The notes under the pieces were generated by a model that saw nothing but the letters and a program-made list of their open reading frames with translations, searched no databases and had not been told where the DNA came from. Position numbers and translations under genes: made by a program. Positions 36,589-48,378 of a stretch of 64,000 bases of DNA are shown one piece after another (position 1 is the first letter of the stretch; each line of letters starts with the position of its first letter). Origin of the DNA: Basidiobolus meristosporus CBS 931.73 (taxonomy: Eukaryota > Basidiobolomycota > Basidiobolomycetes > Basidiobolales > Basidiobolaceae); the NCBI GenBank assembly GCA_002104905.1, contig MCFE01000004.1, forward strand, positions 186,001-250,000. Reading direction: 5' to 3'.

Positions 36589-37453
36589 ATGAATCAACCG
36601 GTGCAAGAGGGCGCACTTTCTCTATCCTCCCTTTCTCTCACCCATGTCCAATTCGCTTCCGGGGATAAAGTTGCATATTTGCTGGCTTACGTCACCTTAA
36701 CTCCTTTGGCAATCTTAATCTCCTATGTAACGGTGATCGGGTCTAGAAGGGAATTTGGAGCAATATTCATGCTGTTGGGTCAATTATGCTGTGAGGGCTT
36801 GAACTTTGTTCTCAAGAAGACTATACGACAAGATCGCCCAACAGGTATGCTTCTTTTCAAGTTGGTTATTCACAGTCAAAGCTACGGCAGGTGGTATTCA
36901 ACTGACCGGCAAAAATAGATCATCTCGGCACCGGTTACGGGATGCCCTCTAGCCACGCTCAATTCATGTCTTTTTGGGGGGTATACCTGTGCCTGTATAT
37001 TTACCGGAAGTAAGTGGTTTTCAACACTCCGGCTTGAATTGCTATTGATTGTCACAACAGAATTCACTTTGAGCATAATATTTGGAAGATTGTCTGTGGT
37101 CTGTTTGCCTTGATAGTATCATTTACGGTTTCGTATTCACGGTAAAGTGACCGAATATTCGCCTCCTCTTCAACTGTTTATTAAGACTTCACATTACTAG
37201 CATTCACCTAAACTACCATACAAAGGCTCAGGTGGTGGTTGGAAATATCGTGGGTTGTTTATTTGCCATTGGCTGGTTCATTCTGTTCGAGATCAATCTC
37301 CGTTCAGCTGGCCTTTATGACCGTCTGTCTTCTTTGAAAATTTGCCAATACGCCTACTTCAAGGATTCGACACACATAGATAACGTGGTGAAATTCGAAT
37401 ATGACAACTGCGTTAAGGCTAGAGGCATCAAAAATGCCAAAAAGTCCCAGTAG
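36589..37453 (+). CDS. CAX4: Dolichyl pyrophosphate phosphatase (ER, PAP2 family)
   Basis: Removes phosphate from dolichyl pyrophosphate on the ER lumenal side so the lipid carrier can be reused for N-glycosylation. Four exons, 36589-36844, 36919-37009, 37061-37141 and 37201-37453, give 226 aa. Three PAP2 motifs are visible: KKTIRQDRP (motif 1), GMPSSHAQF (motif 2), and SRIHLNYHT (motif 3, formed across the last intron). About four hydrophobic membrane segments are present. The length and motif spacing match the Cax4/DOLPP1 group rather than lipid phosphate phosphatases. Confidence 0.93.
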
Positions 37454-37642
37454 TATGCAGTTCATTAAGAGTCTTTTATTATATCGGGTAAAGTCTATTC
37501 AAAACACTCCATAATAAAATGAAATATTTTGTCCTCAACGAACCAAGCGGCCTATTCACCAGAAATTCATCAATAACGAGCTGTACCAGGACACAAAGAG
37601 GGAGAGTTAAGCCTACCTTGTATCCGTCGAATGCAAGAGAAC

Positions 37643-39122
37643 CTAAGATGATGCAGCAGCAGAATACCAGCGGACCGATTTGTCTTCAGAGGCCGAGACA
37701 ATTTTGTTACCTTCCTCATTCCATGCAACACCCCATACTTGATCAGTATGATGCTCCATTGTGTCAACACATTGTCTAGCACCTAGATCCCAAATTTTCA
37801 CTTTCTTATCACTAGACCTGAAATTCGAAATAAACTTTAGGCGAGTTGATCGGATCAAGACTTCAAATATAATGTACCCTGAGACTATATGAACCCCATC
37901 AGTGCTGGCAGCAACGCTCAGAACCCAAGAGGCATGGCCGGACAACGAAGCAAAGATATTGCCATGTCGGCTTCACAAAGAGTTAAGGATTGCTGGCTTT
38001 AAGGTCAACAATAAGGCATTCTGGATTACTTAAAGGATACACATCATATATATTGATTCTCTTGTCGTCAGAACCGGAGACCAACATGGAGGAATCCTGG
38101 GTAAATGCAATTGAACGTACTGTCATCGCATGTCCTGAGCACGGTGTATTAGTTGTAAACCAAGTGACCACGAAACTGAATATATATTACCAGCCAACGA
38201 ATGAAGTAGTTTTCCTGTTTCAACATCGAAAACATGAATGCTTCCATTTTCAGACCCACATGCAACATACTCTCCACTAGGACTCTAGTTTCGAGTTAAG
38301 GATACCAGGCAGAATACAAAAAACAAGTGGGATTAAACAATGCTCGAAAAAAGATACATATGCCACGCACATCGCAAATTTCCCGCGTGTTTCCAAAGTG
38401 GCTACTTTCTCCTCGGAATCGACAGACCAGATATTAATGTTGCCGGCGTGGCTGCCAGCAGCAATCTGTTTTCCAGAAGGCGAGAATTTTGCCGACCAAG
38501 CCTCGACTAATACGATCGAAGCATCAGATTCCGTTTAGTCGTTCAAACGTAGTCTTCAAAACTAACCAGGTCCGGCATTGATGCTCTTAAACAAGTTTCC
38601 GTTGTCTAGATCCCAAAGCTTGATTTGATTGTCCAGAGAGGTAGATACCGCATCTAAGCGAATAATCAGTCACTACGTTCGTTGTATGAACGTGAACTCC
38701 ATAACTTACATTGACCAGTTGAGTCAATGTCCACTGATACGACACCAAGGAGATGGCCCGAGAAAGCATGAGTCAGCTCGCCCGTATTTCCGTCCCTATG
38801 ATTTTGGAAATGTAGTTAGGTTACAAACAATCCTTCAAATCAATAACGATTGATCAAATATCCTTCTACCAGCATTTCACGGTATTATCCACAGAACCTG
38901 TCACGATGCGATTTGTACCTTTCCCCCAAGCCACAGACCAGATCCCATCTTCATGAGCTATGGAATTAGAGTATCAATATTGCCATTGCAAAACAAGCTA
39001 GCTACACTGGGATTTACCATCGTCCTTAGCAAGTGTACATGAATAAAGTATAGCCTTCACGAGATAGGGTTATTTCGAGATTCTTGTTGGAGTTCGAAGG
39101 ATCAAGCATAAATGCTTACCAT
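37643..39122 (-). CDS. SKI8: WD40 protein SKI8/WDR61
   Basis: Scaffold of the Ski complex that feeds mRNA to the cytoplasmic exosome; WDR61 also joins the PAF1 complex. Ten exons: 39122-39120 (ATG only), 39054-39018, 38957-38870, 38795-38710, 38653-38567, 38506-38358, 38284-38191, 38134-38041, 37970-37878 and 37817-37643. They give 301 aa (human WDR61 is 305). WD motifs include [63 protein letters not shown] and [11 protein letters not shown]. The start codon is followed at once by a GT donor, as in RPL11 and PAM18. The gene is divergent from beta-tubulin. Confidence 0.93.
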
Positions 39123-39727
39123 TGCAGGTCAGTCAAGTATGTTTAGATAAACACTGGCTAGAGCGGTTCGAGAATTGTGCTTAAACCAATATTTCGGTGA
39201 AGCCGCGCATATACGCACATATACGCATATATAGAAATGCCTATTCTTACCAATGAAATGATTGTACCGATAAGCGTATGAAAATTATCGGACAGTCGGG
39301 ATCAACAAAAAATTTCCATCAAAATCAACAGTCGTAAATGTGACATAGGGGGTTGGATTCATACATGATGAAATGTAAATCTTCTCATTGAATAGCTAGA
39401 CTGTGGTTGTGCGCGAAGAGCGTTCCATCCCTCTCATGCGTATGCGTAATGTGAACCCGAAGCCAATCAAGTAGTATGGTGGATTCTGAAAATGGTTGGA
39501 ACAAGTTGACCATGTTGATTGGTGAATTTACCATTAAATAATGAAGGAGATTCACAAGTAAATATTTCTATGTATCTGTACAGTGATATACTGATTACCT
39601 ACCCCCTCCCCAATTTACAATGTCACATACCCATTAATGCCTCGGTTCGTAAGCGCAAATAAACGTCACTAGATAAGTACAGGTAGTTTCCCACTTGCCT
39701 CTTTACCATCCAACTCAATTCCAAAGT
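39123..39727. other. Divergent promoter region SKI8 / beta-tubulin
   Basis: 0.6 kb with A/T-rich stretches and no open frame of note. It should hold both promoters. Confidence 0.5.
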
Positions 39728-41086
39728 ATGAGAGAAATCCTTCAACTTCAAGCTGGTCAATGTGGTAACCAAATTGGTTACAAATTCTGGGAGACCATCT
39801 CTTCTGAGCACGGTATCGATGGCTCCGGTACTTACAACGGGGATACTGATGCCCAACTTGAAAGAATCAATGTGTACTACAACGAGGCCGCCGCAGGAAA
39901 GTATGTGCCTCGTGCGGTGTTGGTCGACTTGGAGCCTGGTACTATGGACAACATCCGCGCCTCTCCTCTAGGTCAGCTTTTCCGCCCCGACAATATGGTC
40001 TTCGGACAAAGTGGTGCTGGCAATAACTGGGCCAAGGGTCACTATACTGAAGGAGCCGAGTTGGTGGACTCCGTTCTCGATGTTGTTCGCAAAGAGGCTG
40101 AGAACTGTGACTGCCTTCAAGGTTTCCAAATCACCCACTCGCTTGGTGGAGGAACTGGCTCTGGGTTAGGAACGCTTCTTATTTCTAAGATTCGGGAGGA
40201 ATATCCTGATCGAATGATGTGCACTTTCTCAGTTGTCCCCTCTCCCAAGGTCTCGGATACAGTTGTTGAGCCATACAATGCCACACTATCCGTTCACCAA
40301 CTGGTTGAAAACTCCGACATGACTTTCTGTATTGATAATGAGGCATTGTACGATATCTGCTTCCGTACATTGAAGTTATCCAACCCATCATACGGTGACC
40401 TGAATCACCTTGTATCTTCTGTCATGAGCGGTACCACCACCTCACTCCGCTTCCCTGGCCAGTTGAACTCTGACTTGAGAAAGACTGCCGTGAACATGGT
40501 TCCTTTCCCTCGCCTCCATTTCTTCATGGTCGGATTTGCCCCCTTGACCTCCCGTGGCTCCCAGGATTTCCGTGCATTGTCGGTTGCTGAGCTTTCTCAA
40601 CAAATGTTTGACTCCAAGAACATGATGGCGGCCTCCGATCCCCGTCACGGCCGCTACCTTACCTGCGCTGCCATGTTCCGTGGCCGCATGTCGATGAAGG
40701 AAGTGGATGAGCAGATGGTTAATGTTCAGTTGAAGAATTCGAGCTATTTCGTTGAATGGATTCCCAACAACATCAAGACCTCTCTCTGCGATATCCCACC
40801 CACCAATCTTAAGATGGCAGTGACTTTCCTTGGAAACTCCACCGCCATTCAAGAGTTATTCAAACGTGTCAACGAGCAATTCACCGCCATGTTCCGACGC
40901 AAGGCCTTCTTGCATTGGTACACTGGAGAAGGCATGGATGAAATGGAATTCACCGAAGCCGAGTCCAACATGAACGATTTGGTTTCCGAATACCAACAAT
41001 ACCAAGATGCCACTGTTGAGGATGAACTCGAATATGAAGAGGAGGGTGCTCTGGAAGAAGAGTATGCCGCTGAAGAAGAATACTAG
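39728..41086 (+). CDS. TUB2: Beta-tubulin
   Basis: Microtubule subunit of 452 aa in one exon, which is unusual because fungal beta-tubulin genes normally have several 5' introns. Start [15 protein letters not shown]; the GTP-binding signature GGGTGSG is at 140-146. F167 and F200 are present. Residue 198, normally Glu, is Met (ENSDMTF), and residue 6, normally His, is Gln. The C-terminal tail is long and acidic and ends EEEY. The MREI start that would carry the autoregulatory signal is kept. The open frame extends a few codons upstream of 39728, but MREI fixes the start. Confidence 0.98.
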   Translation: MREILQLQAGQCGNQIGYKFWETISSEHGIDGSGTYNGDTDAQLERINVYYNEAAAGKYVPRAVLVDLEPGTMDNIRASPLGQLFRPDNMVFGQSGAGNNWAKGHYTEGAELVDSVLDVVRKEAENCDCLQGFQITHSLGGGTGSGLGTLLISKIREEYPDRMMCTFSVVPSPKVSDTVVEPYNATLSVHQLVENSDMTFCIDNEALYDICFRTLKLSNPSYGDLNHLVSSVMSGTTTSLRFPGQLNSDLRKTAVNMVPFPRLHFFMVGFAPLTSRGSQDFRALSVAELSQQMFDSKNMMAASDPRHGRYLTCAAMFRGRMSMKEVDEQMVNVQLKNSSYFVEWIPNNIKTSLCDIPPTNLKMAVTFLGNSTAIQELFKRVNEQFTAMFRRKAFLHWYTGEGMDEMEFTEAESNMNDLVSEYQQYQDATVEDELEYEEEGALEEEYAAEEEY

Positions 41087-42044
41087 CACTAGTAGCTGAA
41101 GCCAGCCCAAACGTGGGCATTTGGCAGTGAATGTTCGGTGTAGTTTTTATTCCTTGCAATATTATTTCTTTCAATAATCGGTACATGCGGAAAACAGGAT
41201 ATATTTATGTATTATCATCTTCAATGGCAGAGCACTTGGTACATTAAACACAATGAATATTCCTGAACATGTTGCTGCTACTTGATCCTGCTGTGGTGTT
41301 CAATCATGTGAGAAATGATGGTTTTCCAGGGATAATCACCATTGGAACACAGTCTCCACACATGATCATAGTTTCCCGCGATGGCCCAATCACGCGATCC
41401 AAAGTGGAATTAGGATAGTGCGCTTATCTGATCTTTACTGTGCGCGACACTAATGCGTCCAGAACAAAACGCTTCATCGACACTGTTTCTGTAACTTCGT
41501 AGTAACAATTTACGCGGTTATTGGGTGAATCCAATCCAACATCCGAAACTTACATCTATGTGATCAAAGGAGAGATGGGAACATACTGCAGTCAATATTA
41601 CGCAATGGAATTATGGGATATTATCGCAGCGCTAGGGGTGGGATTCTCTACAAACAATCGGAGTTATGACCACAGATGGTACGTCAACCTGTGGTGAGAT
41701 GGGAGGTTTGCAGTGTTCCCGTGATGCGAACGTAAAGATAGCGTTTCGATTCATTATTCTAGTAAACTGTGACCGCTGTAATGCTGGGGATTCAATGCCA
41801 TATTCCGCTTCAGCTGATTGGGCTATGGCCCAAAGCACCCACTGCTTTTATAAAGGATCAATGAATCACCGTCCCCTAAATCAAATCTTTCAAATCCCAA
41901 CATCACCGCCGTCAGTCTTCTCGTAGATTTCAATTTGGTTGAATTTCGCTACGCCTGCCCTTTTCCATTATATCCTCCTTCTTGTAGTTGTACAATAGTT
42001 TTAAATTCAAATTCGAAGTATTTTTAAGTCAGCCTAATTCAACC
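41087..42044. other. Intergenic, beta-tubulin to CLPX
   Basis: About 1 kb without a recognised gene. Open frames such as 41666-41926 lack any family signal. The right part should hold the CLPX promoter. Confidence 0.5.
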
Positions 42045-44362
42045 ATGTTGAGCCGCGCTTCCTCCGTCCGTCCCACCACCAGCGCTATTGCCAATAGAGC
42101 CACCGTGCAGACATCTCTGAGAGGAAATCCTCTTCAACTCTCTCCAAGCTTGCGCCGTTATTCTACGAATAATTGGAAAGGTAAGCAGCCTGGTTAGTCG
42201 CTACTTCTGTGTTCAGAAAATATTGACATAACCTTTACCTCCGTTCGTAAGGGAGACTCAACTTTTCCAAGAACACTGAAAACATTACCAAAGTGGGGAC
42301 AGAGGGGGTTAACCAAACGGCCCATCTAGCTCCCAAGCCGCTGCCTAAAGATCACCATACCACAGAAACACAAACCCAATCGAGGTTCTCCACCAAAATC
42401 AAGCGTGCGTTAAGTAAGTTGCAGATTTCCTAGTACTGTTTTTCTTAGCTCCAAGTGTTCAACGACGTTATCCTACGCTCCTCAGATGCTGCCAAGCTTG
42501 CTCAAGCCAAAAAACCAGCCCCAGTTGTGTATTTAGAAAAACCATATTTCCGTCACTTGCTTTCATCCTCCTCGTCTGGGTCTACCGGGAACCCCACCAG
42601 TGGAACTCCACCATTCAACTTTGCCCAACATGAAACATACTCGCAGTTTGACTCTGCGGGCTCAGGGTACGAGAATACTACTGAAAGCGGTGGATCGAGT
42701 GATCATATTTGGAGCACAATATTAACCAGTCCCAAATCGGTATGTTCTAGAACTAGTTAGTTGCATGTAGACCGGGTGTATTAAAATGTGTAATTATTTC
42801 AGATTGCCAAACACTTGGATGAATATGTAATTGGACAGGAACGGGCCAAGAAGATCCTTTCGGTGGCAGTATTCAACCACTACAATCGTGTTAAAGCCAA
42901 CACCCAACACCAAGTGCAACAAAAGCCGTATCCGGGCGCAGAAGACGAGCATCCGGGTAACGTTTTTGTCCCCCCAAGTCACATGCATTTGTCTAACTGC
43001 ATTTACCCCAGCCCGCCCTCCAGCCGCTGCCGCAAACTACTCGAGCAATAGCCAATCTTGGGTGAACCCAAGCACTAATAGCTCGGAAGCTTCGGCACCA
43101 ATTAATGACTCTCGACCCAAGTCACCTGAAGCGAAGAGTTTGCCGGTCTTTGATAAAAGTAACGTATTGCTCTTGGGTCCAACGGGTTCCGGTAAGTACA
43201 GCGTATTATCAAGCTCACACACCACTTTCTCTAATCAATCCCCATCCTTCCAGGCAAAACGTTGCTTGCACGAACTCTAGCGAAGATTCTGAAGGTTCCA
43301 TTTTCAATGTCCGACGCCACCCCATTTACACAGGCAGGCTATGTAGGAGAGGATGTTGAGTTAGTAATCCAGCGTCTATTACAGGCAAGTATTTCTAAAC
43401 GTAATCCATAGGTGAATTTGAGCTAATCTCCTGACTTCCAGAACTGTGACTTCGATGTGAAACAAGCGGAACAAGGGATCGTCTTCATTGATGAAATCGA
43501 TAAAATCGCCAAAAAAGCGGATACCATGTCCATGTCCAAAGATGTTTCAGGAGAGGGAGTTCAGCAGGCTTTGCTGCGCATGCTTGAGGGGACCGTTGTG
43601 AATGTGACCGACAAAACAGGGGCGGCTTCGTCAAGCCATAAAAACCGGTTTGGACCAGGAGGACCCGGATCGGGGGGCAAAGGCGACGTATATGCAGTAG
43701 ATACTAGTAATATCCTCTTCATCCTGAGCGGAGCTTTCATTGGACTAGACAAAATAGTGATAGATCGTGTCGCCAAAGGATCAATCGGCTTTGGAGCAGT
43801 CATTCATGGCTCAGACACCAGCGCGGCACTTCCCCCCGTATCAGGAACACCAGCTAATCACACCAAACAGCACGTTCTAGATTTGGTGGACCCGGTGGAT
43901 ATGATCAAATTTGGCCTGATTCCAGAGTTTGTTGGTAGACTCCCGGTGGTGGCAAGTGTAGCACAGCTTGACGAAGCTGCACTGGTCCGTGTCTTGACAG
44001 AACCGAGAAACTCGCTCGTCAAGCAATACGAATCGCTGTTTGATCTGAACAAGGTGAACCTGAAGTTTTCCAACTCCGCCTTGCGCGAGATCGCCAAACA
44101 AGCCATTGAAAAGCAAACTGGCGCCCGAGGACTGCGACGAATCATGGAAAACCTATTACTGGACCCCATGTACGATGCGCCCAACTCATCCATCAAATAT
44201 GTCCTGGTCGATAGCGACTCTGTGCTTCAGAAGCGGAATCCGCTCTACTTCTCCCGCGGCCAGGAAAGCGACATGGAGAGAGCGCTCGAGGAAGACGACA
44301 ACACATTTACCTTGAACTTGGCTACGAAGGAAGAAGGGAAGCAAGGGATTGCATTCTCCTAA
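42045..44362 (+). CDS. CLPX: Mitochondrial ClpX AAA+ unfoldase
   Basis: Hexameric ATP-driven unfoldase of the mitochondrial matrix. Seven exons: 42045-42180, 42252-42413, 42486-42739, 42803-42956, 43012-43191, 43254-43384 and 43442-44362, giving 645 aa. The N terminus ([12 protein letters not shown], then RRYST) is a presequence; there is no zinc-binding domain. The AAA+ core has [12 protein letters not shown], Walker A GPTGSGKT, the pore loop AGYVGED, Walker [12 protein letters not shown], and sensor-2 [21 protein letters not shown] loop near 43780-43795 matches the ClpP-docking IGF loop of bacterial ClpX. The intron after 43384 begins GCAAGT and is a GC-AG intron. A Ser/Asn-rich insert splits the large domain before Walker A. 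Confidence 0.95.
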
Positions 44363-45079
44363 CTCTTCCACCCTAGTTTTAATATACTCGTTCATATTTC
44401 AGTAAATAGCTATTCAAGGTGTGTACTTCGCCGCACCTATAAATCGACTGTTTCTACTTGGTTTTGTTGTATAATAAAAATCCGTTTATGATGTGTCCCA
44501 GTAGCCATTACGGAATCCACACTCTTTGCGTTTTGAGCAGCCATTAACGATCTACATCGATGATATTATTTCTATAATTACTCATATTTGTAATCGTCCA
44601 CCAGTGAAATTGAGTCGAAAATAGAACAATTACCCGTTGAATCCGTTGAATCCGTTAAATTCCTCAGGCATTACGACCTCATCATTCGAAGCTCCATTAC
44701 GAAGCATCCCCCACCAATCGGAGCCCGGGTTTCTTGGAATTAAGCATTCTCTACTTGGCCAATTATTGTGGTTTCTGGAACAATCTCCCAACGCTCGGTG
44801 CCAACAGGCCAACTCATAGGGGGGATTCCCCATGGATGCACCCTACCTCTTGACCTATCCGCGTTATGCCAATCCCAGGTTGAATTAGTAATATCATATG
44901 TTGATGATATATCTACTGAACATTGTTTCGATCAGTCAGATTTCCACCGAAATTTCCCAGAGATCTATAAATTCTCCTCTTGTGGTTTTATCTCCAGCTA
45001 GTGGTGTCTATTTAATTTAGCTTCTTCTCTGCAATTAGCCGAGTTCTCTTCTTTATCTTAATACGTATTCTACCTCACT
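44363..45079. other. Intergenic, CLPX to RIB1
   Basis: 0.7 kb without a gene. It contains a 9-bp tandem repeat (cgttgaatc, three copies, 44635-44661, the last diverged). Confidence 0.5.
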
Positions 45080-46048
45080 ATGACTTTTGACTCTGTTGAA
45101 GATTCGGGTTCCTCTGTCATGTCGACCCCCACCCTGCCCACACCTCCTGAATTCTCCGGAGAGCCTTTCTCCGCACTCTACCTATCCAAGGAATTCCCTC
45201 TGGCCACGTTCTCCACCGGTGCCAAAGCCCTCGAATCGAACAAGCCCCTCAGGGTCGAATGCCAGGCCAGAACTCGTATACCTACACCTTACGGGGAATT
45301 CTTCTTGCACCTGTACAAAAACAACCACGACTCCAAGGAGCATTTGGCCATAGTGTTCGGAGATGACATTAGAAGCACCACTTTAGACGCTGTCCAAGAA
45401 GGAGAAACGGAAATGGACCGGATCATTCGTGGAGCATACCAAGGCCGCTTGAATCCAAACAAAACCAATAACAGCTCCAAAGTATCAACCTCCTCCCCTC
45501 TGCCACCGCTTGTTCGGATCCATTCTGAATGCTTCACTGGTGAAACCGTTCATTCCGTTCGTTGCGATTGTGGAGACCAGCTGGCTGAGGCCATGCGCCT
45601 TATGCACGCCGAGGGCCGAGGTGTTGTTGTCTATCTTCGTCAAGAAGGGCGTGGCATCGGTTTGCTCGAGAAAATCAAGGCATACAACCTTCAGGACCTG
45701 GGATACGACACCGTCTCCGCCAACGTGGCCCTTTCCCATCCACCGGACCTTCGCACATATGATGTTGCTTGCGAGATCCTAAAGGACTTGAACTTGCCCA
45801 CCATCCGATTGTTGACCAACAACCCGGATAAAATCGAGCAACTTGAGAAGGGTGGGCTGAAGGTAACCGAAAGAGTACCCATGATACCCAAGGAATGGAC
45901 TGTGGAGCATGAGGTCCAAACAACGCACAAACGTAAAAGTGAGGAAAGCTACACCGAAGTAGACTCGTACCTCAAAACCAAAGTCGAGCGTATGAGGCAC
46001 TTGATTGACATTCCAACCCTTGCCTCGGCCGTCCCTGATACTTTATGA
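45080..46048 (+). CDS. RIB1: GTP cyclohydrolase II (riboflavin synthesis)
   Basis: Opens GTP to 2,5-diamino-6-ribosylamino-4(3H)-pyrimidinone 5'-phosphate, the first step of riboflavin synthesis. Single exon, 322 aa. Zinc ligands are in [20 protein letters not shown] (Cys and the CDC pair). Substrate-loop motifs are [17 protein letters not shown] and [20 protein letters not shown]. An N-terminal extension of about 70 residues precedes the conserved domain, as in other fungal Rib1. It stands alone, not fused to DHBP synthase as in many bacteria. Confidence 0.95.
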   Translation: MTFDSVEDSGSSVMSTPTLPTPPEFSGEPFSALYLSKEFPLATFSTGAKALESNKPLRVECQARTRIPTPYGEFFLHLYKNNHDSKEHLAIVFGDDIRSTTLDAVQEGETEMDRIIRGAYQGRLNPNKTNNSSKVSTSSPLPPLVRIHSECFTGETVHSVRCDCGDQLAEAMRLMHAEGRGVVVYLRQEGRGIGLLEKIKAYNLQDLGYDTVSANVALSHPPDLRTYDVACEILKDLNLPTIRLLTNNPDKIEQLEKGGLKVTERVPMIPKEWTVEHEVQTTHKRKSEESYTEVDSYLKTKVERMRHLIDIPTLASAVPDTL

Positions 46049-46440
46049 AGAGAGATCAACCCACCCCCTCCCGTTGGTACACACCTATTGCAACCTTGCT
46101 GTGAGTTGAGCACCTGATGCTATAGACCGGCTCGCAGTAAAAACCAGCATACTTCATCACATACTGCCCCACAAGCACTTTCCGGACTTGATGTAACCAT
46201 TTTCATTGATTTGAAATGTAGACGTTATTTGTATTATTGTAATTCTATTCATATTAGCCCATTAAACCATATTCAAGCATACGGAGATAATCCCTACGAT
46301 TGATTTATTCATCTGACGATGGTGACGGTGTTCATGGGTGGAGAGTGGAGGGTGGTATGATTGTAAAGGAGGAAAATGCCAAGAGTGTACAGAATAATGA
46401 TGGTTGATTGATATTCCCAGTTCAAACAAACCCGCAAGAT
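46049..46440. other. Convergent 3' region RIB1 / PAM18
   Basis: 0.4 kb between two converging genes. No gene was seen. Confidence 0.5.
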
Positions 46441-46904
46441 TTATTTCACCTTGGGCTCTAGGAAATCCTTCGCTTCGTTGATTTTACTAGCAAGGTACGG
46501 CGAGCCGCCTCTATCTGGATGGTTGAGCAGCATGATTCGACGGTGGGCGTCCTTGAGCTTGGTTTTGTTCAACCCAGCCTCACTAGAAGTGGAGAAGCTT
46601 AAGCACGCAGACCTTTGGGAGGCAACGAAGGAAAATTTCTTACCGAAGGCCAAGGATAAGAGTAGCCTCGCGGCGGTTCATCTTGGGATCGAAGCCACCC
46701 TTGTAGTAACGGGAGGGAGCGGTGAATTTGGGTAAAGTGATGGTAGGGATTTTGATGGCGCCCGACTCGTAAGCTCTAAGCGCGACACGAGCGGTTGTGG
46801 CGGCGGCAGCAACACCAAGCCCAACAAAGAAAGGAGTGGCCTGTCAGGGGAAAGGTCAGAAGAAACGTCTACAGACGGTCGAAACGTGGATCTTCACTCA
46901 CCAT
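46441..46904 (-). CDS. PAM18: TIM23 import-motor J-protein Pam18/Tim14
   Basis: Inner-membrane J-protein that stimulates mitochondrial Hsp70 at the TIM23 import channel. Three exons, 46904-46902 (ATG only), 46840-46644 and 46582-46441, give 113 aa. One membrane helix ([20 protein letters not shown]) is followed by the matrix part [20 protein letters not shown] and a J domain with the HPD motif in [20 protein letters not shown]. Length and motifs match Pam18 across eukaryotes. The gene is divergent from RLP24. Confidence 0.95.
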
Positions 46905-47452
46905 ACTGTTAAACTGGGACGGGAAGCAACAGAGTTAAAATTCTCACTCTCCGGCGGTTAGTAATAAATAATTTTCTAGGGCCAGTAAAATCACCAGTAA
47001 TATCGCCCATAGATTGAGATGTTCCCATTCATTCCGCGCTTGACATCCTCCAGGATGGCGAAGCAGACTGCATCGGCCGCAGCTGGGATCGCAGCTGGGA
47101 TAGATTATCCAACCCCATAGGAACCAATGGGGGCCAATCCAATTGGCCGCACCCAAACCTGAAGATTGCTTGGTTGTTGGCATAGTTTGAGCAGGAACCT
47201 TGACCATGAAAAAAAGGGATGGAGGAGAGAAAAAATTTCGAACCGAAGAGGAAAAGAAAAAAAAATTTTTGAACCCACAAAAGTGAAGGTTATGTCACAA
47301 CGTTCGTACTTTGCTTTAGCGTTGCTGCAAAGACGAAGTTGCTCTATCGTGAACACTAGTTTTTTTCCTATTTTATTATTATACAGTTAGTTTTATAATA
47401 CCACCTTGAAGGAGATTTTCGCCCTCTTCCCTGTAAGATTTAAAGTACTAGT
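46905..47452. other. Divergent promoter region PAM18 / RLP24
   Basis: 0.55 kb that is A-rich near 47250-47280 (gaaaagaaaaaaaaa). It should hold both promoters. No gene was seen. Confidence 0.5.
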
Positions 47453-48004
47453 ATGCGTTTAGAAAAGTGTTACTTCTGTTCCTCCACTTGCTATCCCGGT
47501 CACGGATGCATGTTCGTCCGTAACGACAGTAAGGTATATATCTATCGAGTGTGCTTGATCTCCCCGCTGCAAACCCCCCATTTACGCGGTTTTCCAACGT
47601 TTTAGACCTTCCGTTTCTGTCGTTCCAAGTGCCACAAGAACTTCAAAATGAAGAGAAACCCCAGAAAGGTCCGCTGGACCAAGGCCTTCCGTAAGTCGGC
47701 CGGCAAAGAAATGACCATCGACTCTACCTTCGAATTCGAGAAGCGTCGTAACGTACCAGTCAAATATGATCGTGATTTGATGGCCACCACCATCAAGGCC
47801 ATGAAGCGAGTCCAAGAGATTCGCGCCCGTCGTGAGCGTTCCTTCTACAAGAGCCGTATGTCTGGAAACAAGGAGAGAGAGAAGGCCGAGAACATCAAAG
47901 AAATCCAGCGCAACATCCATTTGGTTTCTTCACCTGCTCTCAAGAACAAGCTCCAGGTGGACAAGATTCTCGAGAGCAGCAAACAGATGGACATGGACGC
48001 TTAA
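47453..48004 (+). CDS. RLP24: Ribosome-biogenesis factor Rlp24
   Basis: Placeholder for eL24 on pre-60S particles; its C terminus recruits the AAA ATPase Drg1 in yeast. Two exons, 47453-47533 and 47606-48004, give 159 aa. The zinc finger starts [18 protein letters not shown] and closes with [11 protein letters not shown]. The linker [20 protein letters not shown] is typical of Rlp24 rather than ribosomal eL24, as is the length of the C-terminal helix. Confidence 0.95.
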
Positions 48005-48378
48005 GCTATCTGTTACTATTTATCGAATTAATGATCATCCTACTATGCCACACCATTCCCTCGCCTTTGTGTCGCTGCTCTCAAACCGCCTCTTCATTCA
48101 CCAATGCTTCTCTACTTTATCGGGGATTATATATTATATATTCCTTTATTTCTTTAGATTGTACTCTTTACACTCATCGTTTTGTGCATAAAATATCCTG
48201 AAGTCAACCTAGAATGGAGAAAGCAGGGAATATCGTAGCCACATGTCAGTGTGTGTTTTTATAGAGCAATCTACTACATCGAAGGTGCATGCCATAGTAA
48301 ATGAAAGTGAAGAAAGATTGTAGAGCAAGTGGTGGGTCATGTGATCAGAAAAGACAAGTGTGTGGTGGAAGGAATTGA
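48005..48378. other. Convergent 3' region RLP24 / NFS1
   Basis: 0.37 kb and A/T-rich. No gene was seen. Confidence 0.5.
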
